This document shows positions 1 to 9,089 of a DNA stretch of 64,000 bases, in pieces (the first letter of the stretch is position 1; every line of letters begins with the position of its first letter). The translations under genes and the position numbers were made by a program. This stretch comes from Bradyrhizobium ivorense. Lineage in GTDB: Bacteria > Pseudomonadota > Alphaproteobacteria > Rhizobiales > Xanthobacteraceae. The DNA lies in NCBI RefSeq assembly GCF_900696085.1, contig NZ_CAADFC020000010.1, forward strand, positions 1-64,000, in the 5' to 3' direction. Under the pieces are notes generated by a model. The model saw only the letters and a list, made by a program, of their open reading frames with translations. It was not told the DNA's origin and did no database searches.

Positions 1-178
1 CGTGCCAGATCACCTTCACAAGATCGCTGCGGCGACCGCGGAAGACGAACAGGTGACCGTTGAGCGGGTCTTTGTGCAGCACCTCCTGTACCTGGAGTGC
101 CAACGACGGAAAGCCTCTGCGCATATCGGTGTAGCCTGTTGCGAGCCACACTCGCGCGCCTGTCGGAACCGGGATCAT
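1..178 (-). CDS. tnpB: IS66 family TnpB (OrfB), partial at left edge
   Basis: The reading frame begins at an ATG at 178 and runs off the left end of the window. The visible 59 residues match the start of the IS66 accessory protein Tnp[16 protein letters not shown], then YTDMRRGF, and further on HLFVFRGRR. The start overlaps the stop of the neighbouring tnpA as ATGA, which is the usual translational coupling in IS66 elements. TnpB is needed for IS66 transposition but its biochemical role is poorly defined. The transposase proper (tnpC) should lie just outside the window. Nothing visible suggests that this copy is broken. Confidence 0.85.
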   Translation of the reverse strand, partial: MIPVPTGARVWLATGYTDMRRGFPSLALQVQEVLHKDPLNGHLFVFRGRRSDLVKVIWH

Positions 179-576
179 CGGCGCACCAGGGCGTCGAGAA
201 CGCGACGCAGCGCGTCTCCATCAACGTCGCCATCGACCCGGATGCGGTGTCCGCTACCAAGGTCGATCTCGATGATGCCCTGGCCCTTCCGTCGACGCGC
301 CGACGCCGTCGTCGATCGTACTTCGGTCACATCCCGCGCCGGCACAGACGGCCCAATCTCGACCGGCACGAACGGCGCCACGCTCGTCTCACCGTGCTCG
401 CAAAGCTCTTTACGCCACCGGAACAGCTGGCTCACATGAAGGCCGGCCATGCGAGCCACCTCGGAAACAGTGGCTCCTGGCTCGAGTGATGCTGCAACTA
501 GCCGTTCCTTCTCATCTCGCGACCACCGCCGCCGCCGCTCTACCGATGTGATCACCTCTGCCCGCGATATCGTCAT
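175..576 (-). CDS. tnpA: IS66 family TnpA (OrfA), helix-turn-helix protein
   Basis: This is a 133-residue protein with an N-terminal helix-turn-helix: the segment [19 protein letters not shown], then [20 protein letters not shown], is typical of IS66/IS3-type OrfA proteins. The C-terminal part ([19 protein letters not shown], then ALRRVLDAL) is the IS66-specific tail. I chose the ATG at 576 instead of the longer frame to 627 because an AGGAG ribosome site lies about 8 nt upstream. It overlaps tnpB by ATGA. The upstream side (577-748) contains two CCTAGG palindromes at 586-591 and 598-603, and I could not fix the element's terminal repeat there. Confidence 0.88.
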   Translation of the reverse strand: MTISRAEVITSVERRRRWSRDEKERLVAASLEPGATVSEVARMAGLHVSQLFRWRKELCEHGETSVAPFVPVEIGPSVPARDVTEVRSTTASARRRKGQGIIEIDLGSGHRIRVDGDVDGDALRRVLDALVRR

Positions 577-748
577 AGCGCTTCTCCTAGGACTACCCCT
601 AGGACCTGCAGCGCTCGCCTCCGTCAAACAAGGCGGCCGTCAGCGGAGGCGTACGATCGGCCAGAGGGCGGCACTGCTTGCAATTGTCGTCGAAAAGTTG
701 TTTGGTCCTTGGAAGGCGTGCTCGCGGCTATCTTCCGCACCACCTAAA

Positions 749-1789
749 TCATGTGACGAAGTTGCGCGTGAGCTTGTGCTCCAGCCAAGCGAAAATACTG
801 TCGTCGGAACTCACGAAGTTTTCAATTTCACCCGAGGGCGTCCGCATAATCCGAGCCATCGTCAACTCCAGATCGATACGTGCTGCCAAGCACTCAGCTT
901 GCAGCTCGATCGCCTCCGACACGCTGACTGTGCCGCATCCGCCGACGACGACGAGCACCGGGCATCTTAACCGTCGCACAAAGTGCGAACGGCGCGCTAG
1001 GACGTTCGCCTCGTTCACTGTATTTGCATTGCTTGTTAACCAGCGGATATTTGCTAGCGTTCGCGCCCGCTTCCAAAGCCCCCCATCGCAAACCGCCGCC
1101 GCGATGCGCTCATCAGAGGCAGCAAAATCAGTAGCCAGGACAGCCGACAGTCCTTCCCCGTAGACGCCGATCCGCCTGCTATCAACCTCGGGCCGAAGCG
1201 ACAGGTAGTCCAGGCAAGACGACAAGAATACTTGCGTCTGGTAGTGAGTTGATATGTCCTCGTGGCCGAGAACAAGGACCGAAACGCCTCGACCCATCAC
1301 CACTGGCAAGAGCCTTCCGAGCATGGTCGAGGCCGATTCTCCCTCCCTGCTCATGCAAATAACTGTTGGACCGGATGAATTGGGACTACCACTGCGCAAG
1401 AAGTAGGCCGCGACGTAAGGTTGATCACAGCAAGCTATTTCAACGCGCTCAACCTTCTGATCGGAAGATGATGCGAACCTCTGAAGGACGGCGGCGATCT
1501 TGGCCGAAACGTCTTCAGCTTGTGTACCGTCTTGATCCAGCAACCTGCGGGCGACTTCAAGGGCGGTAAGCGCGCAAAGCCAAGCTTCGGCAGCCTCGTC
1601 CGCGACGCAATCTCTGATCTTCAGGTCGCCAAGACGATACTGGGAATCGCCGATATCTGTCCATCTTGCGACCCAGTCCTGCCGAGCCGCGGTCGCGTAG
1701 ATGTCATCGAGATTGTCTAAGAACACTGCAGCGCGTTGCCGTGCGGACGCAAGTTGCCCCATCAAAAACGGCAAAGCAGTGATTTCCAT
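749..1789 (-). CDS. alpha/beta hydrolase (FrsA/DUF1100-like) with altered nucleophile elbow
   Basis: This is a 346-residue protein with an all-helical N-terminal region (about residues 1-110) followed by an alpha/beta hydrolase core, an arrangement seen in FrsA/DUF1100 and dihydroxypseudooxynicotine hydrolase relatives. The strand leading to the nucleophile elbow reads RRIGVYGEGLSA (about residues 206-216). Members of the superfamily normally have G-x-S-x-G here. This copy has Gly where the Ser should be, and a Ser two residues later. Catalysis may therefore be lost or altered. The start is the ATG at 1789, with a GGGGGA sequence just upstream; an in-frame TTG lies one codon earlier. It is separated from its neighbours by long gaps, so the context gives no substrate. 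The family call is moderately sure, the function unknown. Confidence 0.7.
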   Translation of the reverse strand: MEITALPFLMGQLASARQRAAVFLDNLDDIYATAARQDWVARWTDIGDSQYRLGDLKIRDCVADEAAEAWLCALTALEVARRLLDQDGTQAEDVSAKIAAVLQRFASSSDQKVERVEIACCDQPYVAAYFLRSGSPNSSGPTVICMSREGESASTMLGRLLPVVMGRGVSVLVLGHEDISTHYQTQVFLSSCLDYLSLRPEVDSRRIGVYGEGLSAVLATDFAASDERIAAAVCDGGLWKRARTLANIRWLTSNANTVNEANVLARRSHFVRRLRCPVLVVVGGCGTVSVSEAIELQAECLAARIDLELTMARIMRTPSGEIENFVSSDDSIFAWLEHKLTRNFVT

Positions 1790-2281
1790 CAATTCCCCCG
1801 TTGGTTTAGATCCCGAACTCTTTGCTGAGAGCCGGCCACATAATTAAATCCTCGAACGAAGACATCCTTATCAGCGAGCGTAGCGGATAGTTTTTTTTGC
1901 CAACAATAGTGGGGGTTAGGGTCAAAATGCCCTATTTTGGGCGCACGCAATTCTTAAATCCTGCGCCGAAGTATCGCAATGCGCAGCTTTTCACCCATTC
2001 GCGCGTGAGCCTGCGCGAGCGAGGCAAGCGCAAGATAATTCAGCCCGTGAACCGCGCGAGCCAGCCCGGATAAATATTGCGACAAGGTGTGCGAGCGAAA
2101 TTCCGTGGCAGAGCGGAGAACACCTAGGTCCAGGTCTCGGCTGCCTTCGAGATCTGCTCGGCGAGGATTGACAAATTGCGACCTGGAGACCGCGCGGCAG
2201 CCTCCCTGCTATCCGGAGGCGCGCAGCCTGTTTGCCAAGGCGCTCACCTTGTCCGATATGACGGTTGCATTGTGCTGCCGG
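1790..2281. other. intergenic region, no gene recognised
   Basis: About 490 bases without a credible coding frame. It includes an AT-rich run (TTTTTTTT near 1890) and a short stem-loop, TGCCC then TATTTT then GGGCGCA, near 1929-1945. These could belong to the promoter or leader of the hydrolase downstream on the minus strand. Confidence 0.5.
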
Positions 2282-2995
2282 CTAACCTAGCCCGTCCATT
2301 AACAGTTTTGCATTGCTCACGGCATCATAGACCGGCAGCCCCGTCCGCTTACGTACCTCCTGAGCCACTACTGGAAATCCAGCGCATTCAAACAGAAGTA
2401 CCTCGATGTCATCATGCCGCTTGCGTAATAGCGTGATGGCCGTCAACACATCTTCCGCCAGCTGGGAACCGACGTTGTCACTCTTGGTTGCTTTTGACAG
2501 GACGCGGTCATTCTCGGGCTCTGCCATAACGACTTGCCAAGTCTTGGATTTCTCAATGCCAGCAATCGCTATGCGATCATGCGATTGGACACCGGCGGAT
2601 CTTAGAACATCGGTCGTCAGCGGCCTAGAATCGAAGGACAGGATTCCAATACGTCCCTTTGTCGTCGCGGCGAGGTACGGCAAGAGTAACAACGAAGACA
2701 TCGAAACGCGCACTGATAGAGCACGCGTCATCGCTTCTTGATATTTGATCGTGAACCCGCAATTACTTGTTATCGCGACCGCGCCATCGCGCACGAGTTC
2801 TTTTGCCGCTGCTATGAACGCGGCCGCCATTTTGTCGTCCTCACCGCCAAACACAACATTACTGACCCAGGCGCCCGAAACGCGCCGGCAAATTGTTGGA
2901 AATGGAAAGGTCGAGGGATGGAACAGCGTTCCGGGCCGTGTCTGGGCGGAATCCTGCAACATCAATATGCCGAGCGCGCCGCTGTTCTTAATCAT
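2282..2995 (-). CDS. aspartate/glutamate racemase superfamily protein, copy 1
   Basis: This 237-residue protein belongs to the Asp/Glu racemase/hydantoin racemase/maleate isomerase superfamily. Two cysteine motifs in the expected places support this: TSNCGF in the first half and LFECAGFP in the second. Both cysteines act as acid/base in the active members. The sequence is clearly paralogous to the gene at 4949-5656 (shared blocks FPFPT/FDFPT, GAWV.NVV, SSLLLLP, FECA.FPVVA). I prefer the ATG at 2995, with an AAGG site upstream, to the longer frame starting at 3046. The two copies flank a creatinase-like M24 gene, so a role in catabolism of an amino-acid derivative is likely. The exact substrate cannot be read from the sequence. 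EutA of ectoine catabolism is a member of the same superfamily. Confidence 0.8.
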   Translation of the reverse strand: MIKNSGALGILMLQDSAQTRPGTLFHPSTFPFPTICRRVSGAWVSNVVFGGEDDKMAAAFIAAAKELVRDGAVAITSNCGFTIKYQEAMTRALSVRVSMSSLLLLPYLAATTKGRIGILSFDSRPLTTDVLRSAGVQSHDRIAIAGIEKSKTWQVVMAEPENDRVLSKATKSDNVGSQLAEDVLTAITLLRKRHDDIEVLLFECAGFPVVAQEVRKRTGLPVYDAVSNAKLLMDGLG

Positions 2996-3076
2996 ATCAG
3001 GATCTACCTTGATGGTGCATGCTTGGGAGACTACTCGAAAGACCAATCAGAAATTGAAAGGATGTATCAATAGCTC

Positions 3077-3089
3077 GCAGAAATTCTGC
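3077..3089. promoter_or_regulatory. 13-bp palindrome, candidate operator (site 1)
   Basis: The sequence GCAGAAATTCTGC is a perfect palindrome around a central A. It lies 82 nt upstream of the racemase-like gene starting at 2995. Near-identical palindromes occur at 5712-5724 and 14218-14230, each ahead of a related catabolic gene. The AT-centred design resembles binding sites of Lrp/AsnC-type regulators, one of which is encoded at 21880-22356. The link to that regulator is inference. Confidence 0.5.
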
Positions 3090-3354
3090 ACAAAATTGCA
3101 ATATTTGAAGGTTTCAGTTTCTGTCGAAGACGTCCTGCAAGTTCACGGTCATGCGAGTTCGCATCCTTTCTGAGCCCATGTAATACGCCCGTGCACTACG
3201 GTCGCACACGCGCCAACGGTTCTTGTGGTGCTGCAAGCTTTCCGCCTTCAGATCTCCAAAGCCCGCAATCCGCAACGCTCTCAGGAGACTCGAGCGTCGA
3301 AAACGTCACGATCGGAACGGCGTCCTAGATAGGACGTCCAATTCAAGCACCGGA

Positions 3355-4530
3355 TTATTTGACGAACAGCTTGCGCGGCGTCGACGTCAGGGGCTCGTGC
3401 CCACGGTCGGTTACCGCGAACGATTGGGTGATCGTGATCCCCACATTGTCGAGCCACAAGCCGGGCATCATGTGGAACACCATGCCAGGCTGGAGGACCG
3501 TTTCATCTCCCTTGCGCAGGCTGGCAGTGCGCTCACCTACCGCGGGTGGAAACCCTACTCCGATCGAATAACCAAGCCTTGCCTCTTTCTCGAAGCCATG
3601 GCGGGCGAGTGCCTGCCGGAAGAAACCTTCGACGTCCGAACATGTCCGCCCCGGCCGAACGCTCTCTAGCCCAGCATTCAAAGCTTCGACTACGATTTCC
3701 GAGAGCTTCTGGTAGCTCGCGGACGGCTTACCGACAGAAATCGACCGGCTCAGATTGACTTGGTATCGATGCCGGTTTCCAAAGAGTTCGAGATTGATCG
3801 CCGTTGAAGCTGGCAGGGGCTCGTCGGTCCAGGCCGCATGTGGCGCGATCGCGCGCTCGCCAATGCAGAGATAGGGCGGTGAGCAGGTATAAGCTCCTCC
3901 GAATTCTGGTGTACCCGACATCATCTGGTGGTAGACCGCGGCCGCGATATCGCATTCACGCACGCCAGGCTCTATCGTATCGATAGCCCGCTGCATCATT
4001 GCATCGGCGATCCGGCCAGCTTGGCGCATAATAGAGATTTCCGCCGAGCTTTTCACAATTCGAATCCAGTTCACAAGGATATCGGCGTCAACAAATTCAG
4101 CGAGCGGCAATGCTCGAACAAGGTCGGCATGTGCACGCGCAGAATAGTAATAACTTCCCATCTCCACGCCGATTCTCGCCTTTTCACCGCCCAGTTCTAT
4201 TGCGACCTCGGCCATAAAGTCACACGGCGATAAGCTCGATTGTACGTAGCGATCGGGATAGGCCCTGATGTTGTCGTCGGCCAAATAAGTCGTCATTACG
4301 GCCGAGATACGATCCATGAACCGCCCGATCCAAATTGGTTCATCGTGATTGAGCGCCACGATCACCGCCTGTGGCGTATAAAATGAGTATGCGTTATACC
4401 CGGTCAGGTAGTTTTGATTTGCTGGCTCCGAGAGGAGCAGGATGTCGATCCCGCGCTTAGCCATCTCTTTCTTTACGGCCGAGACACGTGCGGCGAACTC
4501 GGTTCGATCGAAATGCAATTCCTTTTTCAT
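3355..4530 (-). CDS. M24 family creatinase-like hydrolase (ectoine hydrolase DoeA-like)
   Basis: This 391-residue protein has the two-domain pita-bread fold of M24 peptidases/creatinase: a creatinase N-terminal domain (about 12-160) and a catalytic domain (about 165-385). The position of the first metal Asp reads NLELFG, the second reads YQVNLSRS, and the usual Glu near the end reads GMVFHMMPG. At least three of the five metal ligands of aminopeptidase P are therefore replaced, as in the metal-independent creatinases and the ectoine hydrolases DoeA/EutD. The conserved His of creatinase is kept in IAPHAAW. This argues for a C-N hydrolase of a small molecule and against a peptidase. Its position between two racemase-like genes supports catabolism of an amino-acid derivative. 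The ATG at 4530 has GGAG upstream. Confidence 0.8.
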   Translation of the reverse strand: MKKELHFDRTEFAARVSAVKKEMAKRGIDILLLSEPANQNYLTGYNAYSFYTPQAVIVALNHDEPIWIGRFMDRISAVMTTYLADDNIRAYPDRYVQSSLSPCDFMAEVAIELGGEKARIGVEMGSYYYSARAHADLVRALPLAEFVDADILVNWIRIVKSSAEISIMRQAGRIADAMMQRAIDTIEPGVRECDIAAAVYHQMMSGTPEFGGAYTCSPPYLCIGERAIAPHAAWTDEPLPASTAINLELFGNRHRYQVNLSRSISVGKPSASYQKLSEIVVEALNAGLESVRPGRTCSDVEGFFRQALARHGFEKEARLGYSIGVGFPPAVGERTASLRKGDETVLQPGMVFHMMPGLWLDNVGITITQSFAVTDRGHEPLTSTPRKLFVK

Positions 4531-4948
4531 GTAGTTATATCTCCAGGTTTATTCGTTCCAGTTCGCTGGCGCGTACTTTGCGGCGAGGCACCGCCACCTA
4601 CCGATCCGTGGTGTAGACTGAAAAGACGGTTCTCTTCATGGCGCCGGAAATTGAACCGGCAGAGCGCTCCAGCCAGGTAACTCGTGATCTTCGCGGTCCA
4701 AGTGCTCTCAAAGATCGATCTCTGCACGTGACAACGAATGGCCGAGCACGCCTTTGTAGATCGCGGGCGCGACAGATGAGGATCCGGCAACGCTTTTAGG
4801 TCTGGCAAAAGCGCCATTTTCTCGCAGTTGTTTAGTGACGCCCCTTACCCGCGAGTGAAGTGCGGTCCGGCCGGCTTGCCGCGAAGACCTTGAGTCGGAC
4901 CAACCAGCCTCCTAACGATCTGACCACAGGCGACCGCCAGCAACGACT
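4531..4948. other. intergenic region with a partial palindrome
   Basis: No convincing gene in these 418 bases. An imperfect dyad, GCCGG (4643-4647) and CCGGC (4656-4660) around AAATTGAA, loosely resembles the 13-bp palindrome found before neighbouring genes. It could be a degenerate fourth site upstream of the M24 gene. Confidence 0.35.
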
Positions 4949-5656
4949 TCAGCCTATGGACGCCATCGTCATCCGGCAGAGACTTGCGATGTCAAAGACG
5001 GGCAGCTTCGCGATCCGCCGAATCGCGGGCGCGACCACGGGGAATGCCGCGCATTCAAATAGGATGACAGCGATGTCCGGGTGCGAGGCATGAAGCCGCG
5101 CGATGCAGGCGGCTACATCTGTCTCGATAGCAGCCACGTCAGTCGGCGGGGCAGGACGTTTCAGCTCGTCATGCCAGAATTTACCACCTTCGATGCCACC
5201 GATCACGACTTTTGCCCGGTCATCCGGATCATCGATCGCAAGCAGATCCTCGCCACAATGATTCGAGTCATAGGTTAGAACAGCGATCTTGCCTCGGGGC
5301 GAGAGCTGGCGGAGCAATGATGGCAACAAGAGCAGACTGGACATTACCACGGGCACATTCACCGAAGCAGCCACCGCCTGCTGATGGCGGATAGAGAAGC
5401 CGCAGGTTGAGCTGATCGCGACAGCGCCTCGTTCAACTAGCCGCCGAGCAGCCGCGATGAAGGCTGGCTCAAGCGCCGGATCACCGCGAACGACGTTTTC
5501 CACCCACGCTCCGGCGACCGTTTCCGAGATGGTCGGAAAGTCGAAAGTGGCCGAGCTCAGCATCGAGCCGGGCACCGGCGTCGGTGGCTTGGCGCCGGAC
5601 GGGAGCCCGCGTTCAAGGTGAAGGATTCCAAGAGAGCGTGGAGCTTGTGATGTCAT
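4949..5656 (-). CDS. aspartate/glutamate racemase superfamily protein, copy 2
   Basis: This is a 235-residue paralogue of the gene at 2282-2995. The two expected catalytic cysteines are in SSTCGF and LFECAAFP. The ATG at 5656 is chosen because homology with copy 1 begins there (SLGILHLERG against ALGILMLQDS); the open frame to 5788 adds an unrelated leader. A palindrome like that upstream of copy 1 lies 56 nt before this start. Two divergent paralogues separated by an M24 hydrolase suggest two successive isomerisation or lyase-type steps, or two substrates, in one pathway. Maleate isomerase-type chemistry is an alternative to racemisation. Confidence 0.8.
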   Translation of the reverse strand: MTSQAPRSLGILHLERGLPSGAKPPTPVPGSMLSSATFDFPTISETVAGAWVENVVRGDPALEPAFIAAARRLVERGAVAISSTCGFSIRHQQAVAASVNVPVVMSSLLLLPSLLRQLSPRGKIAVLTYDSNHCGEDLLAIDDPDDRAKVVIGGIEGGKFWHDELKRPAPPTDVAAIETDVAACIARLHASHPDIAVILFECAAFPVVAPAIRRIAKLPVFDIASLCRMTMASIG

Positions 5657-5711
5657 GGACAAAGCATATCCTCGCTTTGGGCCGAATTCCGCCGATATGG
5701 ATACTGATACT

Positions 5712-5724
5712 GCCGAAATTCTGC
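5712..5724. promoter_or_regulatory. 13-bp palindrome, candidate operator (site 2)
   Basis: The sequence GCCGAAATTCTGC differs at one base from the perfect palindrome at 3077-3089 and lies 56 nt upstream of racemase-like copy 2. The rest of the 5657-6037 gap shows no gene. Confidence 0.45.
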
Positions 5725-6037
5725 GACTAACAGGAAGATGGCGAAGCCGTCTTCGACTGTCGATCGCCTTCGCGCGGCTTGTAAGCACGTAATGGATGCA
5801 GTCATTCTACGAGGGGCGTGACGCACGATCCACTCGTTGGCGCTTGTCGGCCCCACACCCATTCGAGCTCGTCGGCCCTCGAGTTCGATTGGCCACCAGC
5901 CCCCCCCGATGATGCTTCGTGCTCTTAGGCCGCAGGTCGAGCAGCCCGCCTCCTTTTAGCAGCACGAGAATTGTGCCACGATCTTATACTGATTGCCACG
6001 GTAAAGCGGCCTGACTGTGGATCAGTGAGGACGAAGG

Positions 6038-7738
6038 CTAGCTCGCATTTCCATCGGCCAGAAAGTCGAAATCGCAGCCATTTGGCGCTTGGAGCACTGA
6101 GCGCCGATAGAGCGACTTGTACCCGCGCACGGGCACTGGTGGCGGCCGGTGTTCGGTCAACCGCCGCTTGATCTCGAAATCTTCAACCAGCAAATTGATG
6201 CTCTTGTTGGTAATGGAGAGCCGGATGCGATCGCCATTGCGAACAGCTGCAAGTGGCCCTCCGATCGCCGCCTCGGGCGCGATGTGCAAAACGATCGATC
6301 CAAAAGCTGTCCCGGACATCCGCGCATCCGAGATGCGCACCATGTCCTTTACGCCTGCCTGGGCAAGTCTCTTTGGGATAGGCAAATAGCCAGCTTCCGG
6401 CATGCCAGCAGCGTACGGGCCGGCGTTCTGCAGGACCAGGATGTCATCCGGCCTGACATCGAGGTCCGGATCATCGATCCGCTTACTCAGGTCCTCAAGC
6501 CCGGTGAACACAACCGCTCTCCCTTCGGACTCGAACAATGAAGGCGTTGCCGCCGCTCGCTTAAAGATTGCGCCCTCGGGCGCTAGGTTCCCGTTTAGGG
6601 CGACTAGCCCGCCGACGTTCGAGATTGGATTATCGAAGGAGCGGATAATAGCCCGGTCGATCCACTCATTGGGCTCGGCGAGACGCTCGCCGAGACGGCG
6701 TCCCTCGACATCGATAGTATCCAGATAAAGAAGAGGGCGCAGTTCGCGCAGCAATGCTCCGACACCGCCAGCGGCGTGGAAGTCCTCCATGTAGCCCTCG
6801 CCGACTGGTTTCAGGTCGACAAGAACTGGAGTCTCATCTGAAAGTTCGTTGAAACGTGACAACGGGATCTTGATGCCCAAGCGGCCGGCGATGGCAGCAA
6901 GGTGCACGACGGCGTTGGTAGACCCGCCTACGGCCAGAAGAACGCGGAGCGCGTTTTCGACTGACTCGCGCGTGATGACGTCTCGAGGTGTGAGCTTGCT
7001 CGCGATGAGGCCGGCCGCCGCCTTGCCACTCTCTTCAGCGGCAACCAGGCGATCGGCATGAACGGCGGGAATAGCGGCGGTCCCCGGCAGCGTCATGCCA
7101 AGCGTTTCCGCGATGCAAGCCATGGTTGACGCCGTTCCCATAACAGCGCACGTACCGGCTGTCACAGCTAAACGTCCTTCCACAGCCTTGATCTCATCCA
7201 AGTCGACGGCGCCGGCTCGGTATTTCCCCCAGAAGGCGCGACAGTCGGTGCAGGCACCGAGTCTCTGCCCTTTGTGCCGCCCCGTTAACATCGGTCCGGT
7301 GACGAGTTGGACTGCCGGTAGGTTTGCCGAAGCTGCCCCCATCAACTGCGCCGGAACCGTCTTGTCACACCCCCCGATTAGGACGACTGCATCCATGGGC
7401 TGGGCACTGATCATTTCTTCTGTGTCCATGGCCATGAGGTTTCGATACATCATGCTCGTCGGATTGAGAAAGACCTCGCCGAGCGAGACTGTCGGGAATG
7501 GTCGAGGCAACGCGCCCGAAGCGAGCACGCCACGCGAGACTGCCTCTACTAGCTCTGGCATACAGCGATGACAGTTGTTGAAGCCGGAGGGAGTCATCGC
7601 GATGCCGACGATCGGCTTCTCGAGCATCTTTGACGAGATGCCCATCGACCGGGCGAAAGAGCGCCTGAGGAAGCGTGCAAAATCGAAATCGCCGTAATTT
7701 GTTAGGCCATGGTTCAGCCCGATCGGCTCGTCAGCCAT
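6038..7738 (-). CDS. IlvD/Edd family sugar-acid or dihydroxy-acid dehydratase
   Basis: This 566-residue protein has the normal length and architecture of IlvD/Edd dehydratases, which remove water from 2,3-dihydroxy acids or aldonic acids using an iron-sulphur cluster and Mg. The three cluster cysteines are visible: NNCH (Cys56), GGCDKT (Cys124) and TAGTCAVMG (Cys197). The C-terminal DARMSG motif is also present. The absence of other branched-chain biosynthetic genes and the presence of a hydroxyacid dehydrogenase next door suggest the catabolic aldonate-dehydratase branch (arabonate/xylonate type), not IlvD itself. The ATG at 7738 has AGGGAG upstream. It lies 304 nt downstream of the dehydrogenase gene, so it may have its own promoter. 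Confidence 0.88.
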   Translation of the reverse strand: MADEPIGLNHGLTNYGDFDFARFLRRSFARSMGISSKMLEKPIVGIAMTPSGFNNCHRCMPELVEAVSRGVLASGALPRPFPTVSLGEVFLNPTSMMYRNLMAMDTEEMISAQPMDAVVLIGGCDKTVPAQLMGAASANLPAVQLVTGPMLTGRHKGQRLGACTDCRAFWGKYRAGAVDLDEIKAVEGRLAVTAGTCAVMGTASTMACIAETLGMTLPGTAAIPAVHADRLVAAEESGKAAAGLIASKLTPRDVITRESVENALRVLLAVGGSTNAVVHLAAIAGRLGIKIPLSRFNELSDETPVLVDLKPVGEGYMEDFHAAGGVGALLRELRPLLYLDTIDVEGRRLGERLAEPNEWIDRAIIRSFDNPISNVGGLVALNGNLAPEGAIFKRAAATPSLFESEGRAVVFTGLEDLSKRIDDPDLDVRPDDILVLQNAGPYAAGMPEAGYLPIPKRLAQAGVKDMVRISDARMSGTAFGSIVLHIAPEAAIGGPLAAVRNGDRIRLSITNKSINLLVEDFEIKRRLTEHRPPPVPVRGYKSLYRRSVLQAPNGCDFDFLADGNAS

Positions 7739-8042
7739 CGTAGCGGCTCCCTAGTTTGCAAGAAGCAGTGCTAGCCGAGATCGAGTGGGTACGTCACTTC
7801 TTCAAGGCCAGTCGCTCACGGTGAGACACGGATCTGTCCAGTTTCTCTAGACGACTTGGGCGACGGAAGAGGCTATTGTACGGCCAAACTGGCCGGCGCC
7901 AGCCTCGGTACCCTGGAAGCTCTTAAACCTTGGCCCCTCGGAGTGCAGCAGCACGGTCGATCTGTTTATGAATCAAACGCGTAGGGGAATGGGAGAGTCG
8001 AACAGTCGGCCCTTCCAAGGGAGATTCACTGCGAAGGCATCA
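7739..8042. other. intergenic region, no gene recognised
   Basis: These 304 bases between the hydroxyacid dehydrogenase and the IlvD-type gene have no coding frame I trust. A partial dyad (CGGCCAAACTGGCCG, 7879-7893) is the only structure noted. Confidence 0.4.
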
Positions 8043-9002
8043 TCAATAGCCACGCCTCAGATCGACAACGTTTTTCAGCGGCTGGCCATTGAGGAATCGT
8101 TCGATGTTATCTCCTACGACGGTGAATGCTCGCTCTGTATAGTTGCTCGGACTTCCCGCGACGTGAGGCGTTACAATTACGTTTGGAAGGTCCCACAGCG
8201 GGCTTTCCTTCGACAGTGGTTCTCGTTCAAACACGTCGAGCATCGCGCCCGCGATGGCGCTGCCCTGGAGAGCTTTGATCAGCTCGGCCTCCACAATGGC
8301 ATTCCCACGCGCGATGTTGATCAGAAAGGCGTCGGGTCGCATGCACGCGATCTCGGTTGCACCGATTAGGCCCACCGTCTGCGCAGTTGCAGGTACGGCC
8401 AGCACCACGAAATCGCAAAGCGGGAGCAGGTCCCGAAGAGCGTCCGACGCAAAGAGCCTGTCGACCCCCTCGACGGGAGTGGATGCGTCACGCTTCGAGC
8501 CGAAGACCGTCATCCGCGCGCTCTTGGCCCGCCGGGCAATAGTTGTCCCGATAGAGCCGAGGCCAACGACGCCGAGCGTCTTTTCGGCCAACGGGGCCAC
8601 GTAACTCGGTTTCCACTCGCGCTCAGCCTGCTCGCGCAGGAGCTTTCGGAAATTCCAGTGTAACATCGTGACACCGGCCATGACGTAATCCGCGATGATA
8701 TCGCCGTGGATACCGCGCGCGTTCGTCACTGTGATGTGCTCCGCTTTATCGCGGATGGAGAAGATCGAGTCGACACCGGCGCCAGTGCACTGAAACCAAC
8801 GCAGCTTCTTCGCCTTATCAAACACCTCAACAGGGAAGCGGAATGCAAGTAGCGCGTCTGCCTCGCCAATGTGCTGCTCAAGCCGAGCAGGATCCGGCGC
8901 TACAATCGCGCGAACGTGCGGGAAGCGTTCTCCTATGAGGCGAGCATAAGATTCCGCGGCAGGGTGGTTGAGGAGAATCGTAAGCGCAGGGCTCTTGGTC
9001 AT
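8043..9002 (-). CDS. D-isomer-specific 2-hydroxyacid dehydrogenase
   Basis: This is a 319-residue NAD(P)-dependent dehydrogenase of the D-2-hydroxyacid family (glyoxylate/hydroxypyruvate reductase, phosphoglycerate dehydrogenase relatives). The Rossmann motif VVGLGSIG is at about 145-152. The catalytic triad is visible as Arg232 (NIARGN), Glu261 (FEREPL) and His280 (TPHVAG). It interconverts a 2-keto acid and a D-2-hydroxy acid in the cytoplasm. It begins 87 nt after the end of the ABC ATPase gene and probably belongs to the same transcript. The substrate is unknown. Its partner here may be the keto acid released by the dehydratase or by transamination. Confidence 0.88.
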   Translation of the reverse strand: MTKSPALTILLNHPAAESYARLIGERFPHVRAIVAPDPARLEQHIGEADALLAFRFPVEVFDKAKKLRWFQCTGAGVDSIFSIRDKAEHITVTNARGIHGDIIADYVMAGVTMLHWNFRKLLREQAEREWKPSYVAPLAEKTLGVVGLGSIGTTIARRAKSARMTVFGSKRDASTPVEGVDRLFASDALRDLLPLCDFVVLAVPATAQTVGLIGATEIACMRPDAFLINIARGNAIVEAELIKALQGSAIAGAMLDVFEREPLSKESPLWDLPNVIVTPHVAGSPSNYTERAFTVVGDNIERFLNGQPLKNVVDLRRGY

Positions 9003-9089
9003 GTTTAATCTCTATTGCTTTGCGTTTAGCGGCGCTGCGCATTTCAAACGGCGGCAGGCCTTAACAGTATTTGTTGGCAGGCTGCCAAC

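Noticed and set aside
4567..4581. Plus-strand TGGCGC-N5-TTGC sequence, a good sigma-54 match
   Set aside because: It faces a stretch with no plus-strand gene, and I found no NifA site, so it is probably a chance match.
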